Numbered from the stretch's first letter, positions 11,782-23,116 are shown. The stretch: 64,000 bases of DNA from Petrosia ficiformis (GCA_947044365.1 OX345636.1:54291746-54355745), one strand, 5' to 3'. Numbers and translations: made by a program. Notes: generated by a model from the letters alone, not told the origin.

Positions 11782-14119
11782 TTAATGTCAGCATGCAATA
11801 TAAGTGGTTCATCCTACCATTACATGGCTGATTTAGCACAATTAGATAGCTGCAGACGAACCTCATTAATGTTACAAGCTAAGTTAAGTCAGATATCCAC
11901 ACCACTGCATGTTGAGGCATGGTCTAAAATTCTAAATATTTGGGACGTTATCCAGACCAAGCGTATGCCAGGTACATCATAAATGATATCACCAGGGGTT
12001 TTAGAATTGGATTTGAAGGTTCATCCATCCCACCCGTGCAGACTCAACAAAATATGAAGTCCACTTATGAAAATCCACAGATTATATCTGCGTACATTGA
12101 ATCTGAGATAACGAAGAACCAGGATGGTGGGACCAGTCATAGATGCCAATACGGCAAATGCCATTCATACCAGCCAATTTGGGGCTATACCGAAACAGCA
12201 CCCACCAGGCAAGTGGAGGCTGATAGTAAACCTCTCGTCTCCTAAATCAATTAGTGTTAATGATGGGATTAATCAGCAGCTTTGCCCCTTACAATACATA
12301 GGTGTTGATGCAGCAGTACAAATTATTCTTAGGTTAGGCAAGTCGTGTATGTTAGCAAAACTGGACCTAAAAGACGCTTCTAGAGTAATCCCAGTGCACC
12401 CTGAAGACAGATGCCTCTTAGGAATGAAAGGGCAGGGCGATCTCGTCCTAGATACAGCTTTCCCATCTGGTCTGCGATTGGCACCTAAGATCTTCTCGGC
12501 AGTTGCAGATGGGTTATTATGGGCCATGGTGTGTAACGGTATACAAGAAGGCATTCATTATTTGGATGATTTTTTATTAGCAGGAAAAGCAGATACCCTG
12601 GAATTTGCCAGTTTACTTGACACAGCCTTTAGAACATGCCATGAAGTGGGATTCCCAGTAGCGAGGAATAAAGTAGAGGGTCCTTCCACAAACTCGACAT
12701 TCTTGGGCATTCTCTTTGATACTGCGGCAGGTGAGCTCCATCTTCCTCAAGAAAAACTGGGAAGGATCCTGCATGAGCTAGAAAGATGGTCACAGCGCAA
12801 GGTGTGCACTAAAAGAGAGCTCCTTTCAATCACTGGCCTTCTACAACATGCAGCTTCCATTGTTAAACCAGGTCATATTTTTCTTCGTCATTTGATCAAT
12901 CTGTCAAAGATTCCAAGACAACTCCACCATTGAGTACGTCTTAATAAAGGCGCTAGGTCTGATTTACTATGGTGGAGTTTGTTTATTAAGCATTGGAATG
13001 GCTGTTCCGTTTTGCCAAACCCATCACAGAAATTCTCCCTTCATTCTGATGCATCAGGTTCATGGGGATGTGGGGCGTACTGGGAAGACAATTGGTTTCA
13101 ATATAAGTGGCCAGAAAGTCTTCAGTTACCAGGAATGGCCTCGAAAGAGCTTCTGCCCATCGTGTGGGCAGCTTGTGTGTGGGGTAGGTTGTGGTTCTCG
13201 GCCCATTTAACCTGTTTCTGTGATAATATGGCAGTAGTTCATACGCTGAACAATTGCTCAGCGAAGGATGATTGTCTAATGCGGTGCTTATACTTTGTAT
13301 CAGCTCATTATCATTTTTCAATTTTCAAGCACTCAACACTAAAAGGTTACTTATCAGCACTCCGTCATTTCCAAATCTCAGCCGGTTTTCCAGATCCATT
13401 CTCAGCTTCTCCATTTCCACGCCTGGAATATGTACTGAAAGGCTTAAAAAGGAACCAGGCTATTACCCAGTCAGGCCCTACTATTCGCCCAAGGCTTCCT
13501 ATTACTCCTGCAAACCTGCTACAGATTAAAAATTGCTGGCTACACCAAATGCAATGCTTTGGTGTAAAGATGTTATGGGCTGCATTTAATATTGGGTTTT
13601 TTGGTTTCTTGGTTTCTTGAGGGCTGGTGAATTTACTGTGCCTGACGGTTCGTCCTTCCATCACAAGACACATTTGTCCTATGCAGACATAGCAGTAGAC
13701 AGCCACACTCAGCCAACAGTCATGAGAGTAACCATCAAGGCTAGCAAGACAGATCCATTTCGGAAAGGCATCCATATCTTCTTTGGAGTTACAGGAAATA
13801 CTCTGTTTCCAGTGACAGCTCTTCTTTCGTATATGGCTAGTAGAGGTGATTCCCCAGGCCCACTTTTTCACTTTGAGAATGGAAGGTAACTTTCATTGGC
13901 TTTACGTCGAGTATTAACTCATAGTGGTGTGGATGCATCATGTTTCTCTGGCCACAGTTTTTAGGATTGGTGCTGCTACAACAGCAGCACAAAAAGGTGT
14001 CAAAGATAGTGTTATAAAAATGGTGGGTCATTAGGAATCTGCAGTATATTTATGATACATTCGTACACCTAGGGAACACCTAGCTGCTATTAGCAAAACC
14101 ATTTGCAATCCCTGATGGG
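11782..14119 (+). pseudogene. Ngaro-type pol: RT, RNase H, tyrosine recombinase
   Basis: Domains in order: reverse transcriptase (12,124-12,933 in one frame, with PPGKWRLIVNLSSP, AKLDLKDA and the catalytic YLDDFLLAG), RNase H (12,979-13,320, with LHSDASGSWGCGAYW, SKELLPI and CDNMAVV), then tyrosine recombinase (13,340-14,119, with STLKGYLSALRHF, IKASKTDPFRKG, GHSF/RIGAATTAA and the final YIRTPREHL Tyr block). The RT start at about 11,940 is in another frame. Frameshifts are visible near 12,120, 13,610 and 13,963, plus a stop near 14,033. Text expected between RNase H and the recombinase is missing around 13,325, so this is a defective copy. Confidence 0.8.
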
Positions 14120-14121
14120 TT

Positions 14122-14190
14122 AAAAATAAAAAAATAAAAAAAATAATAAAATGAAATAAAATAAAATAAAATAAAATAAAATAAATAAAA
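14122..14190. repeat. (AAAAT)n microsatellite
   Basis: A run of AAAAT/AAATA units, close after the recombinase end in the Ngaro element. Confidence 0.9.
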
Positions 14191-14644
14191 AACTTGTATG
14201 TGTATAATATGGTCATGTGTTGAAATGCTGAATGGTCTAATTATAAGTATGGTTTAGCATATTACTTTTGATTCTGTAAAGGAAAAAAATTATTATATTA
14301 TTCAACAGTAGCAGTAATAATAATGTGAATATTGAATAGATTTTTTTAAATAAATAAAATAATAATCATATTAATAGTAAAAAAACTCTCAATAATTATA
14401 TTTCTAGCAAAATATAATCAGATGCATAAGCTTCAAAGGTGTCACAAGACCAATAAACATTTAGAGATATAGCTATAGATATATAATTCTTAGTCAGGTA
14501 CATTACTAATTTTAAGTCGAAAAGGAAGCTAAATCAGTTGAACTACGATATGGTGATAGGTTGTAGGGGTCAACAGAGAAGATCATGTACTATGGTGTCT
14601 GGAGGGAACTGTCACTCATATGGGAATGGTTCCCAGTCTCCAGT

Positions 14645-14907
14645 GGGCTACTCCAGCCTAGCGTGGCCTGGATGTATGTCCAGACACCATCATTAGATTG
14701 GTAAAGTTATTTTAAAGCGGTTTGTTGCCACAATAAGTATTGGACATGTAAGCCAAGCAATTATATGCCAAAAGCTTGTACTCTTCCTGCAAAGTATATC
14801 ACTTAATCGACCCTTACACGGATTCTACCACACCCTCCCTCCATGAGTGAAATGGTGTGTACATGTATGATAGTGTGTTAAGTTCTGTTTGTCATTCCTT
14901 TCATTAA
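14645..14907 (+). repeat. Ngaro repeat B1
   Basis: A 263-bp copy starting GGGCTACTCCAGCCTAGCG, immediately followed by A2. It is paired with B2 at 15,230-15,493 with few differences. Confidence 0.85.
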
Positions 14908-15120
14908 ATGATATTTGGCTTGGGTCAAATAAGGTTAATGGTGGATGGCAGCAAGTCGGTGCAGGCGGGGCTGCATGCATACTGTAAATTAAACCTGTAA
15001 TGAAGGGCGTGGCTGGCAGGCAAGAATATTATTAATAGTGGTCCCATGTGACACGCTCTCATTTGCTTGTCAAGTAGTGCTGCTGTGGGTGCAAAAGTAT
15101 TGAATTAGATCCTTTTTTTC
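14908..15120 (+). repeat. Ngaro repeat A2
   Basis: The second copy of the A repeat, abutting B1 on its left. A C/T-rich stretch of about 110 bases separates it from B2. Confidence 0.85.
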
Positions 15121-15229
15121 CCCTCCCTCCCTCTTCCCTCCTTTTTCTTTTTTCTCCGTTTCTTCAACTGTTGTTGGAGTAACGTGACCACGTGTAAGGG
15201 GGCCTTCTCATTGATATACAGTGGGTGTT

Positions 15230-15493
15230 GGGCTACTCCAGCCTAGCGTGGCCGGAATGTATGTCCAGACACCATCATTAGATTGGTAAAGTTATTTTAA
15301 AGCGGTTTGTTGCCACAATAAGTATTGGACATGTAAGCCAAGCAATTACATGCCAAAAGCTTGTACTCTTCCTGCAAAGTATATCGCTTAATCAACCCTT
15401 ACACGGATTCTGCCACACCCTCCCTCAATGAGTGAAATGGTGTGTACATGTATGATAGTGTGTTAAGTTCTGTTTGACATTCCTTCCATTAAT
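15230..15493 (+). repeat. Ngaro repeat B2
   Basis: The terminal copy of the B repeat. It ends at CCATTAA, after which AT-rich unique sequence begins, marking the right end of the element. Confidence 0.85.
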
Positions 15494-15679
15494 AATTATA
15501 ATTATAATGATATACATGTACATACATACATATATATACATGTATATATATAAAATTTTACATTATGTTGTTACAACCTGTGGGAAAGTGATCATGCCCT
15601 GTAGGCCATGGAAATGCTGACATAGTTACATGTAAAACATATTGAATTAATTATTAATGTACTACACACAAACTTGTAA

Positions 15680-15790
15680 TGATCATTTTCAGTATTACAG
15701 GGAAATCTTTAAGTTGCCATGACAACATTCCAAAACAAGCCTTTTCTTGTACTGTTTTAGATTCCTCATCAAGATCCAATATGTACAATA
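15680..15790 (-). pseudogene. MYO5: Candidate myosin V pre-DIL exon
   Basis: The minus strand reads LDLDEESKTVQEKACFGML, then KDFPVILKMIITSL, resembling the GML-x-REDExKLIRNLITDL stretch just before the DIL domain of class V myosins. It lies in the right order and strand. Splice sites are uncertain. A diverged partial copy (LDLDEES ... RTVQEK, then a stop) is at 17,265-17,335, so one of the two is a duplicate. Confidence 0.4.
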
Positions 15791-15964
15791 CATGTAAATG
15801 ATATATATGTATATATAACCATAAGTATATGTACATGTACACCACATGTACATGTATAACCTACAAGTACATGTGCACTAGTTAAACTATTAATACTGAT
15901 ATAATTATTATATATATATATACAGTATATATGACTGGTTTATACAATATGTAATAGATATTAT

Positions 15965-17010
15965 ATGGCCCTGGGTGTGTTATCGTGTATACACACGAAG
16001 TGATATTCATAATTCCGAGGGCGTTAGCCCGAGGAATTATGAATATCATTGAGTGTGTATCGATAACACACCAAGGACCATGTGATATCTTGTTTGTCTT
16101 CAGAAGCCATAGAGATCAAAGGCATTTGCGCATGCGCAAAGCAATACTGACCTTGACCTTGGCATTTAGAGGTGAGAAAATTGAGAAAGTGGCTTTCTTG
16201 TTGGCGGCTGTGATGAATAAAGAAAATGATGATCCAGATTTTATATCCCCAAAGAAAAAGAAACAAATAAAACCATCTAAGTTGAGAAAGTGAGCAGACA
16301 GGAAGTAATAGACGAGATCTGCAAAGGATATGTTCCAGCAGACATGAAGCGAAATACCGAACGGTCACGAAGGGTTTTTGCTGAATGGAGAGCTTCTCGA
16401 GACGATGAAGAAGTTTGTCCTCCTGATCTACTTGAAAATCCTAACATAAAGAAACTCAACTTTTGGTTTCCATGCTTTATTAACGAAGTTAGGTGCATCG
16501 ATGGAAAGCCATACCCACACAGAACGATTAACCAGGTTCTTGCCGGATTGCAGAGACATTTGTTAGATAAAAAGGAGGATGACTAAAAATTCAATATGTT
16601 ATTCATTATGCTATTATGTTATGAAGCATTACGTGAGTATGAAAGAGTTTCTACTGACCAAAATGTTCAAGTTAGCAAAATTTTAATGTCAAATCGTCAT
16701 CAAGTGAAAAATGGTGAACTGTTAGTCAGTGATTCATGTGGACTTGCCTTTGTTTTGGTGTAGTTGTTCGATAGGAGAAGTTGTGAATATCAATAAAAAC
16801 GAAGTTAAAAAGGAGGATGACTAAAAATTGAATATGTTATTCATTATGTTAATTATTTGTTAACTTTGCAAATTTGTGTGTGCAGGTTGGGATATACCCC
16901 CTAGGGGTTATGGATATCAAACAGGATGTGGTCACTATTCCACATGCTATACAATATATTACCAGCGCGGTGCCTTTGATCTCTATGGCTTCTATAAGAC
17001 AAATGAGCGG
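15965..17010. mobile_element. Element with internal palindromes and Crypton-like gene remnant
   Basis: The left end holds a strong palindrome (about 15,972-16,069: GTGTGTTATCG ... CGATAACACAC). Just inside it, 16,096-16,127 recurs inverted at about 16,968-17,000 (AGAAGCCATAGAGATCAAAG). Between them is a reading frame related to Crypton/QRICH1-type proteins. The element lies between two copies of the LDLDEES segment. Exact ends and target site are not resolved. Confidence 0.45.
16203..16585 (+). pseudogene. Crypton/QRICH1-ZMYM-like N-terminal fragment
   Basis: The reading frame starts MNKENDDPDFISPKKKKQIK and has a TGA at about 16,291. After this, in another frame, it reads NTERSRRVFAEWRASRDDEE, then CPPDLLENPN and VLAGLQRHLLDKKEDD. 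The pattern W-x-x-R, P-x-DLL, F-x-x-E-x-R, DG-x-x-Y-P and GLQRHL is that of the N-terminal domain of QRICH1/ZMYM/KIAA1958-type proteins, which derive from Crypton tyrosine-recombinase transposons. The recombinase domain itself is absent. It could be a remnant or a short regulator. Confidence 0.55.
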
Positions 17011-18487
17011 GTGATCCTAATTTTCTAATGAAACAATTATATTGCCATAGAATATACACAGTCACAGTGTTTTGCACATGTAGTCATCATTATTAATTTA
17101 TTCATAATCAATTTTCATTATTAATTCATTATTAGTTAATTCATAAATTCATTCTTTCATTCATAATAGGTCAATAACCATAATTACACTTATAATTGCA
17201 AAAATGTCTACATGTATATTTATACGTGTACCTTTTTGTGATTGTTCTTATTCTGTACCTCTGTGACAAGTCTTTTCTTGTACTGTTCTATACACAATAG
17301 GACTTGTTATAGATTCCTCATCAAGATCTAATATGTACATGTAAATGATATATATGTATATATAACCATAAATACATGTACATGTACATGTATAACCTAA
17401 ATTACCTTTTATGTATACCATTAGTACATTGTACATGCACATGATCACCACATGTACATATACGCAACCAAAAGTAAAAATACACGTACATATAAACATA
17501 CACTAGATGTACATGTACATAAGCAACAGGTGAATCTTACACTATTATCATGTGTTATACACATGTATAATATACATGTATGTGAGTAGTGAAGATATGA
17601 TATTGACTTGATTCTCTTAATAACAAATATGTTCATTAAATACATTCACCCCTATTTATTATAATTATTATAATTATTATAATTATTATGTAGTGTGATA
17701 AATGAGGAGAAGAGAGGATATTTGGATTCATAACAAATTAAAAATGCATATTTCAAACATTATCCCTATAGATATAAGGAATAATAACTGATAAAATCAA
17801 TGTGAAGTGTTATTATGATATGTGGTTTGAGAGAATTAGAAAGAAAGGAAGTACGAAAAATCTGAAATCCAACAAAATGTTTAAGCATCACTCCTAGCAA
17901 CTTCCACATGCTAGAAATGTAAATTGTTTAATACAAACCTGTACACACATTGAAGCTATACAGCCAACCTATTGATTTGGAGATTGTGACATTACCAAAC
18001 CAGCAAGAAACATCTCTGCTACCATTTTAATTTCTATCAAATTGCATGTGTTTTGTTTCTTTACATGCCCAAACATTAAACGAATATCTGAATAACCAAA
18101 ATATATTTTATGGTGATATAATTTTTAAGGAGCACTTTAGTACAATTGAGAATCTGTGTGCTAAGACTGGAATCTACAATCCCAGTATACATAGAACACA
18201 AAAAGCATTTGAAAAAAAAAACATTTCATCATACTATTTCATATTTACAATCACCAATGTATCATACATGATACATGTACATGTACATGACCATTATGAT
18301 GTATATTATCGTTACATGTACATGTATAATATAGTTACTTGTACATGATTATACATGATCATTATGATGTATAATATAGTTACATGTACATGTACATGAT
18401 CATTATGACAGTTACGTGTACATGTACATGTACATGTTTACACAAAATGACAAAATATTAATTATTTTACTTTGAGATTATATATAC
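17011..18487. other. AT-rich intronic stretch
   Basis: It contains a partial second copy of the LDLDEES segment (17,265-17,420, minus strand) and many ACATGTACATGT palindromic words (17,380-17,580; 18,270-18,440). No other gene was recognised. It lies within the myosin fragment. Confidence 0.5.
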
Positions 18488-18595
18488 CTGTTTGAGTAAC
18501 TCATTAATATTGATTAATTCCATTTTCATCTTATTAATCTCCTCCTCTTGACCAAGTCTTTCTTTCTTCAACTCTGTCTTTACCTCTTCCATTTC
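18488..18595 (-). pseudogene. MYO5: Myosin V coiled-coil exon
   Basis: A 108-base minus-strand exon with donor GTATAT, encoding a charged heptad-type stretch (EMEEVKTELKKERLGQEEE, then INKMKMELININELLKQ). It suits the coiled-coil dimerisation region that follows the IQ neck. Its entry phase does not match the exon at 18,671, so an exon or base may be missing between them. Confidence 0.55.
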
Positions 18596-18670
18596 CTTAC
18601 ATAATGAAATAGAAATTAGTATTGCCCATTAAATCCTGACACCGATAGTTTGTTATTTTGTGATACTAAC

Positions 18671-18777
18671 ATATCATTCTGAGTGATTTCATTAGTCAGT
18701 TTTTGTTGTAGTTGTATGATGTTTCTCTCCAAACCTTTGTTTAATGACATGACATGATAAACAGAGCGAGGACCAGT
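18671..18777 (-). pseudogene. MYO5: Myosin V post-IQ exon
   Basis: It reads TGPRSVYHVMSLNKGLERNI, then IQLQQKLTNEITQND, matching the class V junction after the IQ motifs (EARSVEHxKKLNxGxENKIxQLQRK). It is the most 5' myosin exon found. Immediately upstream lies a GATA microsatellite, then 2.5 kb without any recognised neck or motor exon. Confidence 0.65.
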
Positions 18778-18802
18778 CTTCCATTTATATGTAGATGACA
18801 AA

Positions 18803-18932
18803 GACATAGATAGATAGATATATAGATAGGTAGATAGATAGATAGATAGATAGATAGACAGACAGTTTAGATAGATAGATAGATGGATGGATAGATAGAT
18901 AGATAGATAGATAGATAGAGAGATAGATAGAT
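18803..18932. repeat. (GATA)n microsatellite
   Basis: About 130 bases of GATA/GACA/GATG tetranucleotides directly upstream of the post-IQ myosin exon. This is the point where homology to myosin ends. Confidence 0.95.
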
Positions 18933-20640
18933 TAATTTTTATATTGATAGGATGAAAACAATATTAAGATCGTGGCAATCAATAAAATAGTGATACAGTG
19001 GCTTTTTGCCAAATATATATGTAACAATAGGATTATCAAGCTGTTTTATAACACTTTTAAGTTGATGGAGTAAAATTCTTAATTTGTTATACGTAACCTA
19101 ATTTACATAAAGGGACAAAATAATTTTGATCAAACTCTTTCCTCATCATTAAATGTTTCTATAACAAGTCAACGAACTTCAGTATCTAAGAAGCTTAATA
19201 ATAGCTCATTTAATGCAAAATTTCATTTATTTCGTATACAAAATAGTTGAATGGTGAGCAATAAAAGGTAGGCATTCCATCAGAATTATTATGAAGGAAA
19301 ATGTCCCTTTTTGAAAATGAGGTAACATGTATTAGACTAGGGATACACTTTTGTGTATTGGGACCCTCATTCAGCATGCAGCACCACACCCTTCAATTGC
19401 CTGGCTAACTATCCTGTCCAATGGCTACTCATACAGATTCCACTGAGAAATAGATTTGATCTTCTCAAATTCTTGATAACACAGGCTGCATTAGTTGGCA
19501 GCTGAGTACGGAACACTGTAGTATTCAATTGATAGTCTGGAGAGCATTTATTCCCCTTTTCTATGGAATTCTCCCATTAAACACACTGAAAAAACTGGAT
19601 ATGTATCTGTTATTGCATTGTAGATGGACCCCTGTAGAATGTGATCTGCACTTCGAAAATGTTGGAGCTTCCTGTTCAGATTGTATCTCCAATGACAAGA
19701 GCCTATGGTTCAAAACAATATGAAGTATTTGGACTCCATTTAAATGTATTTGTGAAACGGTACCTGGGCAAAGGGAGACCAGGGCAGTCCCAATACTTCA
19801 TAGTATTTGGACTGAGGGGGACCAATTTTCAGGGGAGTCCATTTTTATCACGATAGGTACTAGGTAGTTAGATTAAGAACTGTTCCCAGAATTACTACAT
19901 TTTATATAAATATTATGTATCATTATACTGTATATAATTATTATTATGATAATATAGTAATTATAATTATATGATAATCATTACATACATATGGGGTGCC
20001 ATTGTTCAATTTTGAGACAAATGGTGCCCAATATATACATACATTGTATTATAATTATAAACCTTTCTCCATCTCCAACAATAGAATTTTCGTTTTCATT
20101 ATCAGCAAAAACAATGTCACGTTATCTATTTTCTCTTGCTTGAGCTTACCTCCAGCCACGTGTATTTGAGTATGCCCCTTGTATACTGATAATCATTGAT
20201 GTTTCTAGCCCCTCCTGTTTTTTTTTGACCAAATTAGCTGACTCAACTATAATAATTTATTATAGTCAATGATACCAGGGGCAACGCATTCTTTCACAGT
20301 GACAGTCTTTCCTCCTTGTGTTGATAATTTAGGGACTGAGTATATATCAAGTGAGTTGTATTATTATACACGTGTATTCAGGGAAACAAGTATGTGATGA
20401 GATATACTGGTCAATGTCTGTAGTTTATATCATCATTAACATCATATGCGGTTGGGTATTTCATAGGTTGTCATTTTCTCTGACTAGTATTGTAATAACT
20501 CATTGGTTAGTCTGGCTATGCTATACTAGTCATTGGTATATGAAATGGTTTTGTAGGTTTGGTTTATCTATAATTTGTAAGTAAGCCCATTGCTGATTTT
20601 GTGTAGCCAGACTCGACCTACTAGAAAGGAAGCGTCACTG
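18933..20640. other. Intergenic stretch
   Basis: AT-rich, with a possible short inverted-repeat element at about 19,112-19,310. No myosin neck or motor exon, and no other convincing exon, was found on either strand. Confidence 0.4.
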
Positions 20641-21178
20641 TAGTCTCGCATAGCCATCCCCTCTTTTTTCTACAAGCGAGGGAGGAAGGGTCTGGTATAT
20701 AGCTATTGTATGTCTCGTCTGAACGAAATGGGAGGAGTCTGGAAGATTCCAGTACAAGCAGTATGTATGTCTCGTTCTGAGAGCCACTAAATATAACACT
20801 GTTCAAAGTACTAAGAAAATGTCACATCAATATTGTTAGTTGTGTGAAAGTGATTTATTAAAGGGATCTATGTAAGCAAAGCGAAAAAAAACTCCGTAGT
20901 GATGCTACCAAAATTAAATTTAAACTTTTAGAATCCATTAGCATAGATTATCTGTTTATCCTTTAGATAGATACACAAGGCCACGAAAACCCACTAATGC
21001 CTTTTCCACCAGATCCTTCTTCTTTCTAGTAATAGATTTAATAAAATTTCAGAAATTTTACTACTCTTTGCTTCATAATAAAGTACGTTCAAACAAATAA
21101 TATGTTTTTTTGTGCAGTAGCATGTGCATCACATCTACTTTTCAGTACTTGAACATGGCATTACTTCCTGTGGCTATT
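20641..21178. repeat. Degenerate copy of TAGTCTCGC inverted-repeat element
   Basis: An old copy of the element at 59,897-60,487. It shares the TAGTCTCGC end, the GTATGTCTCGTTCTGAGAGC block and internal sequence (for example CACTAATGCCTTTTCCACCA here is inverted there). The right terminus has decayed. It lies just 5' of the 2A/Death-domain gene. Confidence 0.6.
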
Positions 21179-21477
21179 AGTAAGACAGAATTCAAAATTT
21201 GGTAGTCAGTTACATGAATTTATCTATTAATTGACAATTATTATATTCCTATCTGTCACAAATGCAATCATAGTTTCCCCAGACGTTTCCTCATTTTAGC
21301 GATACATTGGCTGCAACAGACTAGAATGTTATATACCAGAAACCCAGGAAAGCAGGGTCAAAATATTAAACTTCATGCAGTAGATAAAAGAGGTGTAGCA
21401 GTACTAACACTGTATAATTCCATATCAGATTATAATACTGTATTAGTAGAATTATGTTGTTTCCACAGATATTCAAA

Positions 21478-21745
21478 ATGATTGATCTTGTACAATGGAG
21501 AGTGTGTATTGGAATGTGGCATTGCCATCCACTGCGTTTCAAGAGGAAAAGTAGTCGTTATATTCAACAAACTCAACCACTTCAGAGCAAACATTTTCTT
21601 TGTCAAACTAAACATTTGGAACTGTGTATGTGTTTTCTGACAGCATTACTCAGTCATACTAGTGTATTGTTATACACACTCACTGCTTGTATATTTCTAC
21701 AACTCATACTTTCTGGTGATGTGGAGCAAAATCCAGGACCCGTGG
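21478..21745 (+). CDS. Gene B exon 1: hydrophobic leader plus 2A peptide
   Basis: The first coding exon of the Death-domain/NLR gene. Possible starts are ATG 21,478 and, more attractively, ATG 21,628. From the latter the product begins with a hydrophobic segment (CFLTALL ... LYTLTACIFLQLIL) running straight into SGDVEQNPGP. The donor GTTAGT follows at 21,746, leaving one base of a split codon that the next exon completes (V then D). In known 2A systems the ribosome fails to join the last Gly and Pro, releasing the upstream peptide, and in echinoderm and sponge NLRs such leaders can also act as signal peptides. The downstream product would then start at Pro. Uncleaved product could enter the secretory route, skipped product stay cytosolic. 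Confidence 0.75.
21715..21741 (+). other. 2A-like ribosome-skipping motif
   Basis: GDVEQNPGP is an exact match to the D(V/I)ExNPGP consensus, in frame after a hydrophobic leader and within a spliced coding exon. The expected break is between the Gly and the final Pro. Confidence 0.85.
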
Positions 21746-23116
21746 GTTAGTAATTACATGATATCCCTTAATATCACAACGAATATAGACTACAGTGGAA
21801 CCTCTCTATCCCAAACACCCTTGGGACAAATATAAGTGTCCTGATTACAGGGCTGAATTTATATTATAAAGCGCAGTTTGAGATACGTATTTGTAAGTGT
21901 TGTTAATATAGGGGTGTCCTCATTTCAGGGTGTCCTCGATAGAGGGGGTTTCACTGTATATGTCTATAATTGGGCTTGCCACACCTATGCGTGGGCGAGT
22001 CTTTAGCACTTTGGTTGTCATTCTGTCATTCATTCATTCATTCATTCATTCTGTCCCAACTTTTTTAATTGAAGCGTCGATTTAAAGACTTGATAGAGTA
22101 GAGAAAGAAGTTTATCAAAATCGTATTGAAAAGAGATATGCCACAGACGTTGTTTTAGCAAGTTATTCATTCATTCCTTCCCAACTTTTTTTACTTTGAA
22201 CAGTTATAACTTCAAATGCATACCTCCTACAGCCGCCAAACTTTCTGATCTGTTCAAAAACATGGTCTTCCATTGCTCTGTTGTTTTTATAACGAAGTAA
22301 ACTGTATGAAAAGTTACTTAGAATGGAAAATGCTAAAATCACTACAGATCCTAGCCAGATGCTTTAAGCGTCGATTTAAAGACTTGATAGAGTAGAGAAA
22401 GAAGTTTATCAAAATCGTTTGAAAAGAGATTACCCACAGACATTGTTTTAGCAAGTTACGGACTCATACATTCTATCTCTGTAAGCTCTCCAGTTTCTGC
22501 CATTTACTTGCAATAACCCAGACTCTCAGCCACACCCAATGTGATCACGTGAGATCAAACGTGGAGGTCAGTTTAGAGCAATACCTTCCTTTCTGAACTG
22601 GTCGCTATTATTCAACTTTTGTTTGACTTTCAAATTACATATATTTGAACTGTAAGTTCAATGCTTTTGCTCATTGTAGTTGTAACAATGTACAATTCAT
22701 TATAGGATAATTATCTTTAGTAACTGACAGTTGTGGCGGCATAGATATTTTAGTAATGAATGAGGTAATGAATATTTGTTGGAAGAGTATATTATGTAAT
22801 TTGACTGTAAGTAATATAGTTATTATACTAGTTCAAAGCAGTATAGCTGATGGAGAATCATTCTTAGTCATCTTCCATGTGTTTATATTTATCAGAAATA
22901 ATCTTAGCCAGTCTAGCCACAAAAAACTTTCTCAACCAACTTTATATAAACAACAAATTCAAATTTAAGCTTGTTACTTTCTCTCTTGCATCTCATTTAT
23001 TTAATTGTTGCAATTGCAACCTATCGTTAAGCTACAGCGGCGAGGCCACGCACCAAAGGTACTTCATTATTATTGTTCCTCTCTGATATTTTAAAACTAT
23101 TTTCTATTTGTTATAG
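21746..23116 (+). other. Gene B intron 1 with a duplicated segment
   Basis: The intron contains two copies, about 300 bases apart, of a segment of about 100 bases starting AAGCGTCGATTTAAAGACTT (22,071 and 22,367), each followed by a GTTTTAGCAAGTTA motif, and a short (CATT)n run near 22,030. No exon was seen. Confidence 0.6.

Larger units (their letters stand above)
9785..15493 (+). mobile_element. Ngaro/DIRS-type tyrosine-recombinase retrotransposon
   Basis: A 5.7-kb element in the plus orientation, within an intron of the minus-strand myosin fragment. Its repeats follow the split direct order A1 (9,785-9,985), internal genes, B1 (14,645-14,907), A2 (14,908-15,120), B2 (15,230-15,493), the layout known for Ngaro/PAT-type elements, which integrate by a tyrosine recombinase through a circular intermediate. 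The internal region has a zinc-knuckle gag, then reverse transcriptase, RNase H and tyrosine recombinase in order. All genes are frameshifted and the RNase H/recombinase junction has lost sequence, so it cannot move itself. Repeat pairs are still very similar. Confidence 0.85.
5146..18777 (-). pseudogene. MYO5: Class V myosin tail half, disrupted
   Basis: This is a set of minus-strand exons that together read as the tail of an unconventional class V myosin, an actin motor whose C-terminal DIL domain binds cargo. In transcript order: post-IQ coiled coil (18,671-18,777), coiled coil (18,488-18,595), a candidate linker (about 15,680-15,790), then DIL exons 8,757-8,875, 8,222-8,295, 7,443-7,636, 7,195-7,280, 6,731-6,918 and 5,146-5,406. 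Class-typical strings include HILFMCIRYAD, FYFINASMLN, IQASKLLQMKK, FEERV and FPVTFPF. Three lesions are visible: an extra base near 8,236, an extra G near 6,895, and an in-frame TAA at 5,335-5,337. No motor or IQ exons were found upstream, and an oppositely oriented gene starts at 21.5 kb. It is most likely a partial duplicate that has decayed. A live gene with sequence errors or unusual splicing is the alternative. Confidence 0.75.

Noticed and set aside
18046..18348. Plus-strand 100-residue frame starting MCFVSLHAQTLNEY
   Set aside because: It lies in the myosin intron, ends in ACATGTACATGT low-complexity sequence, and shows no domain or splice context.
19529..20584. Several 60-77 residue plus-strand frames
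   Set aside because: Composition is AT-driven, there are no splice signals or homologous motifs, and they sit between genes next to a degenerate repeat.
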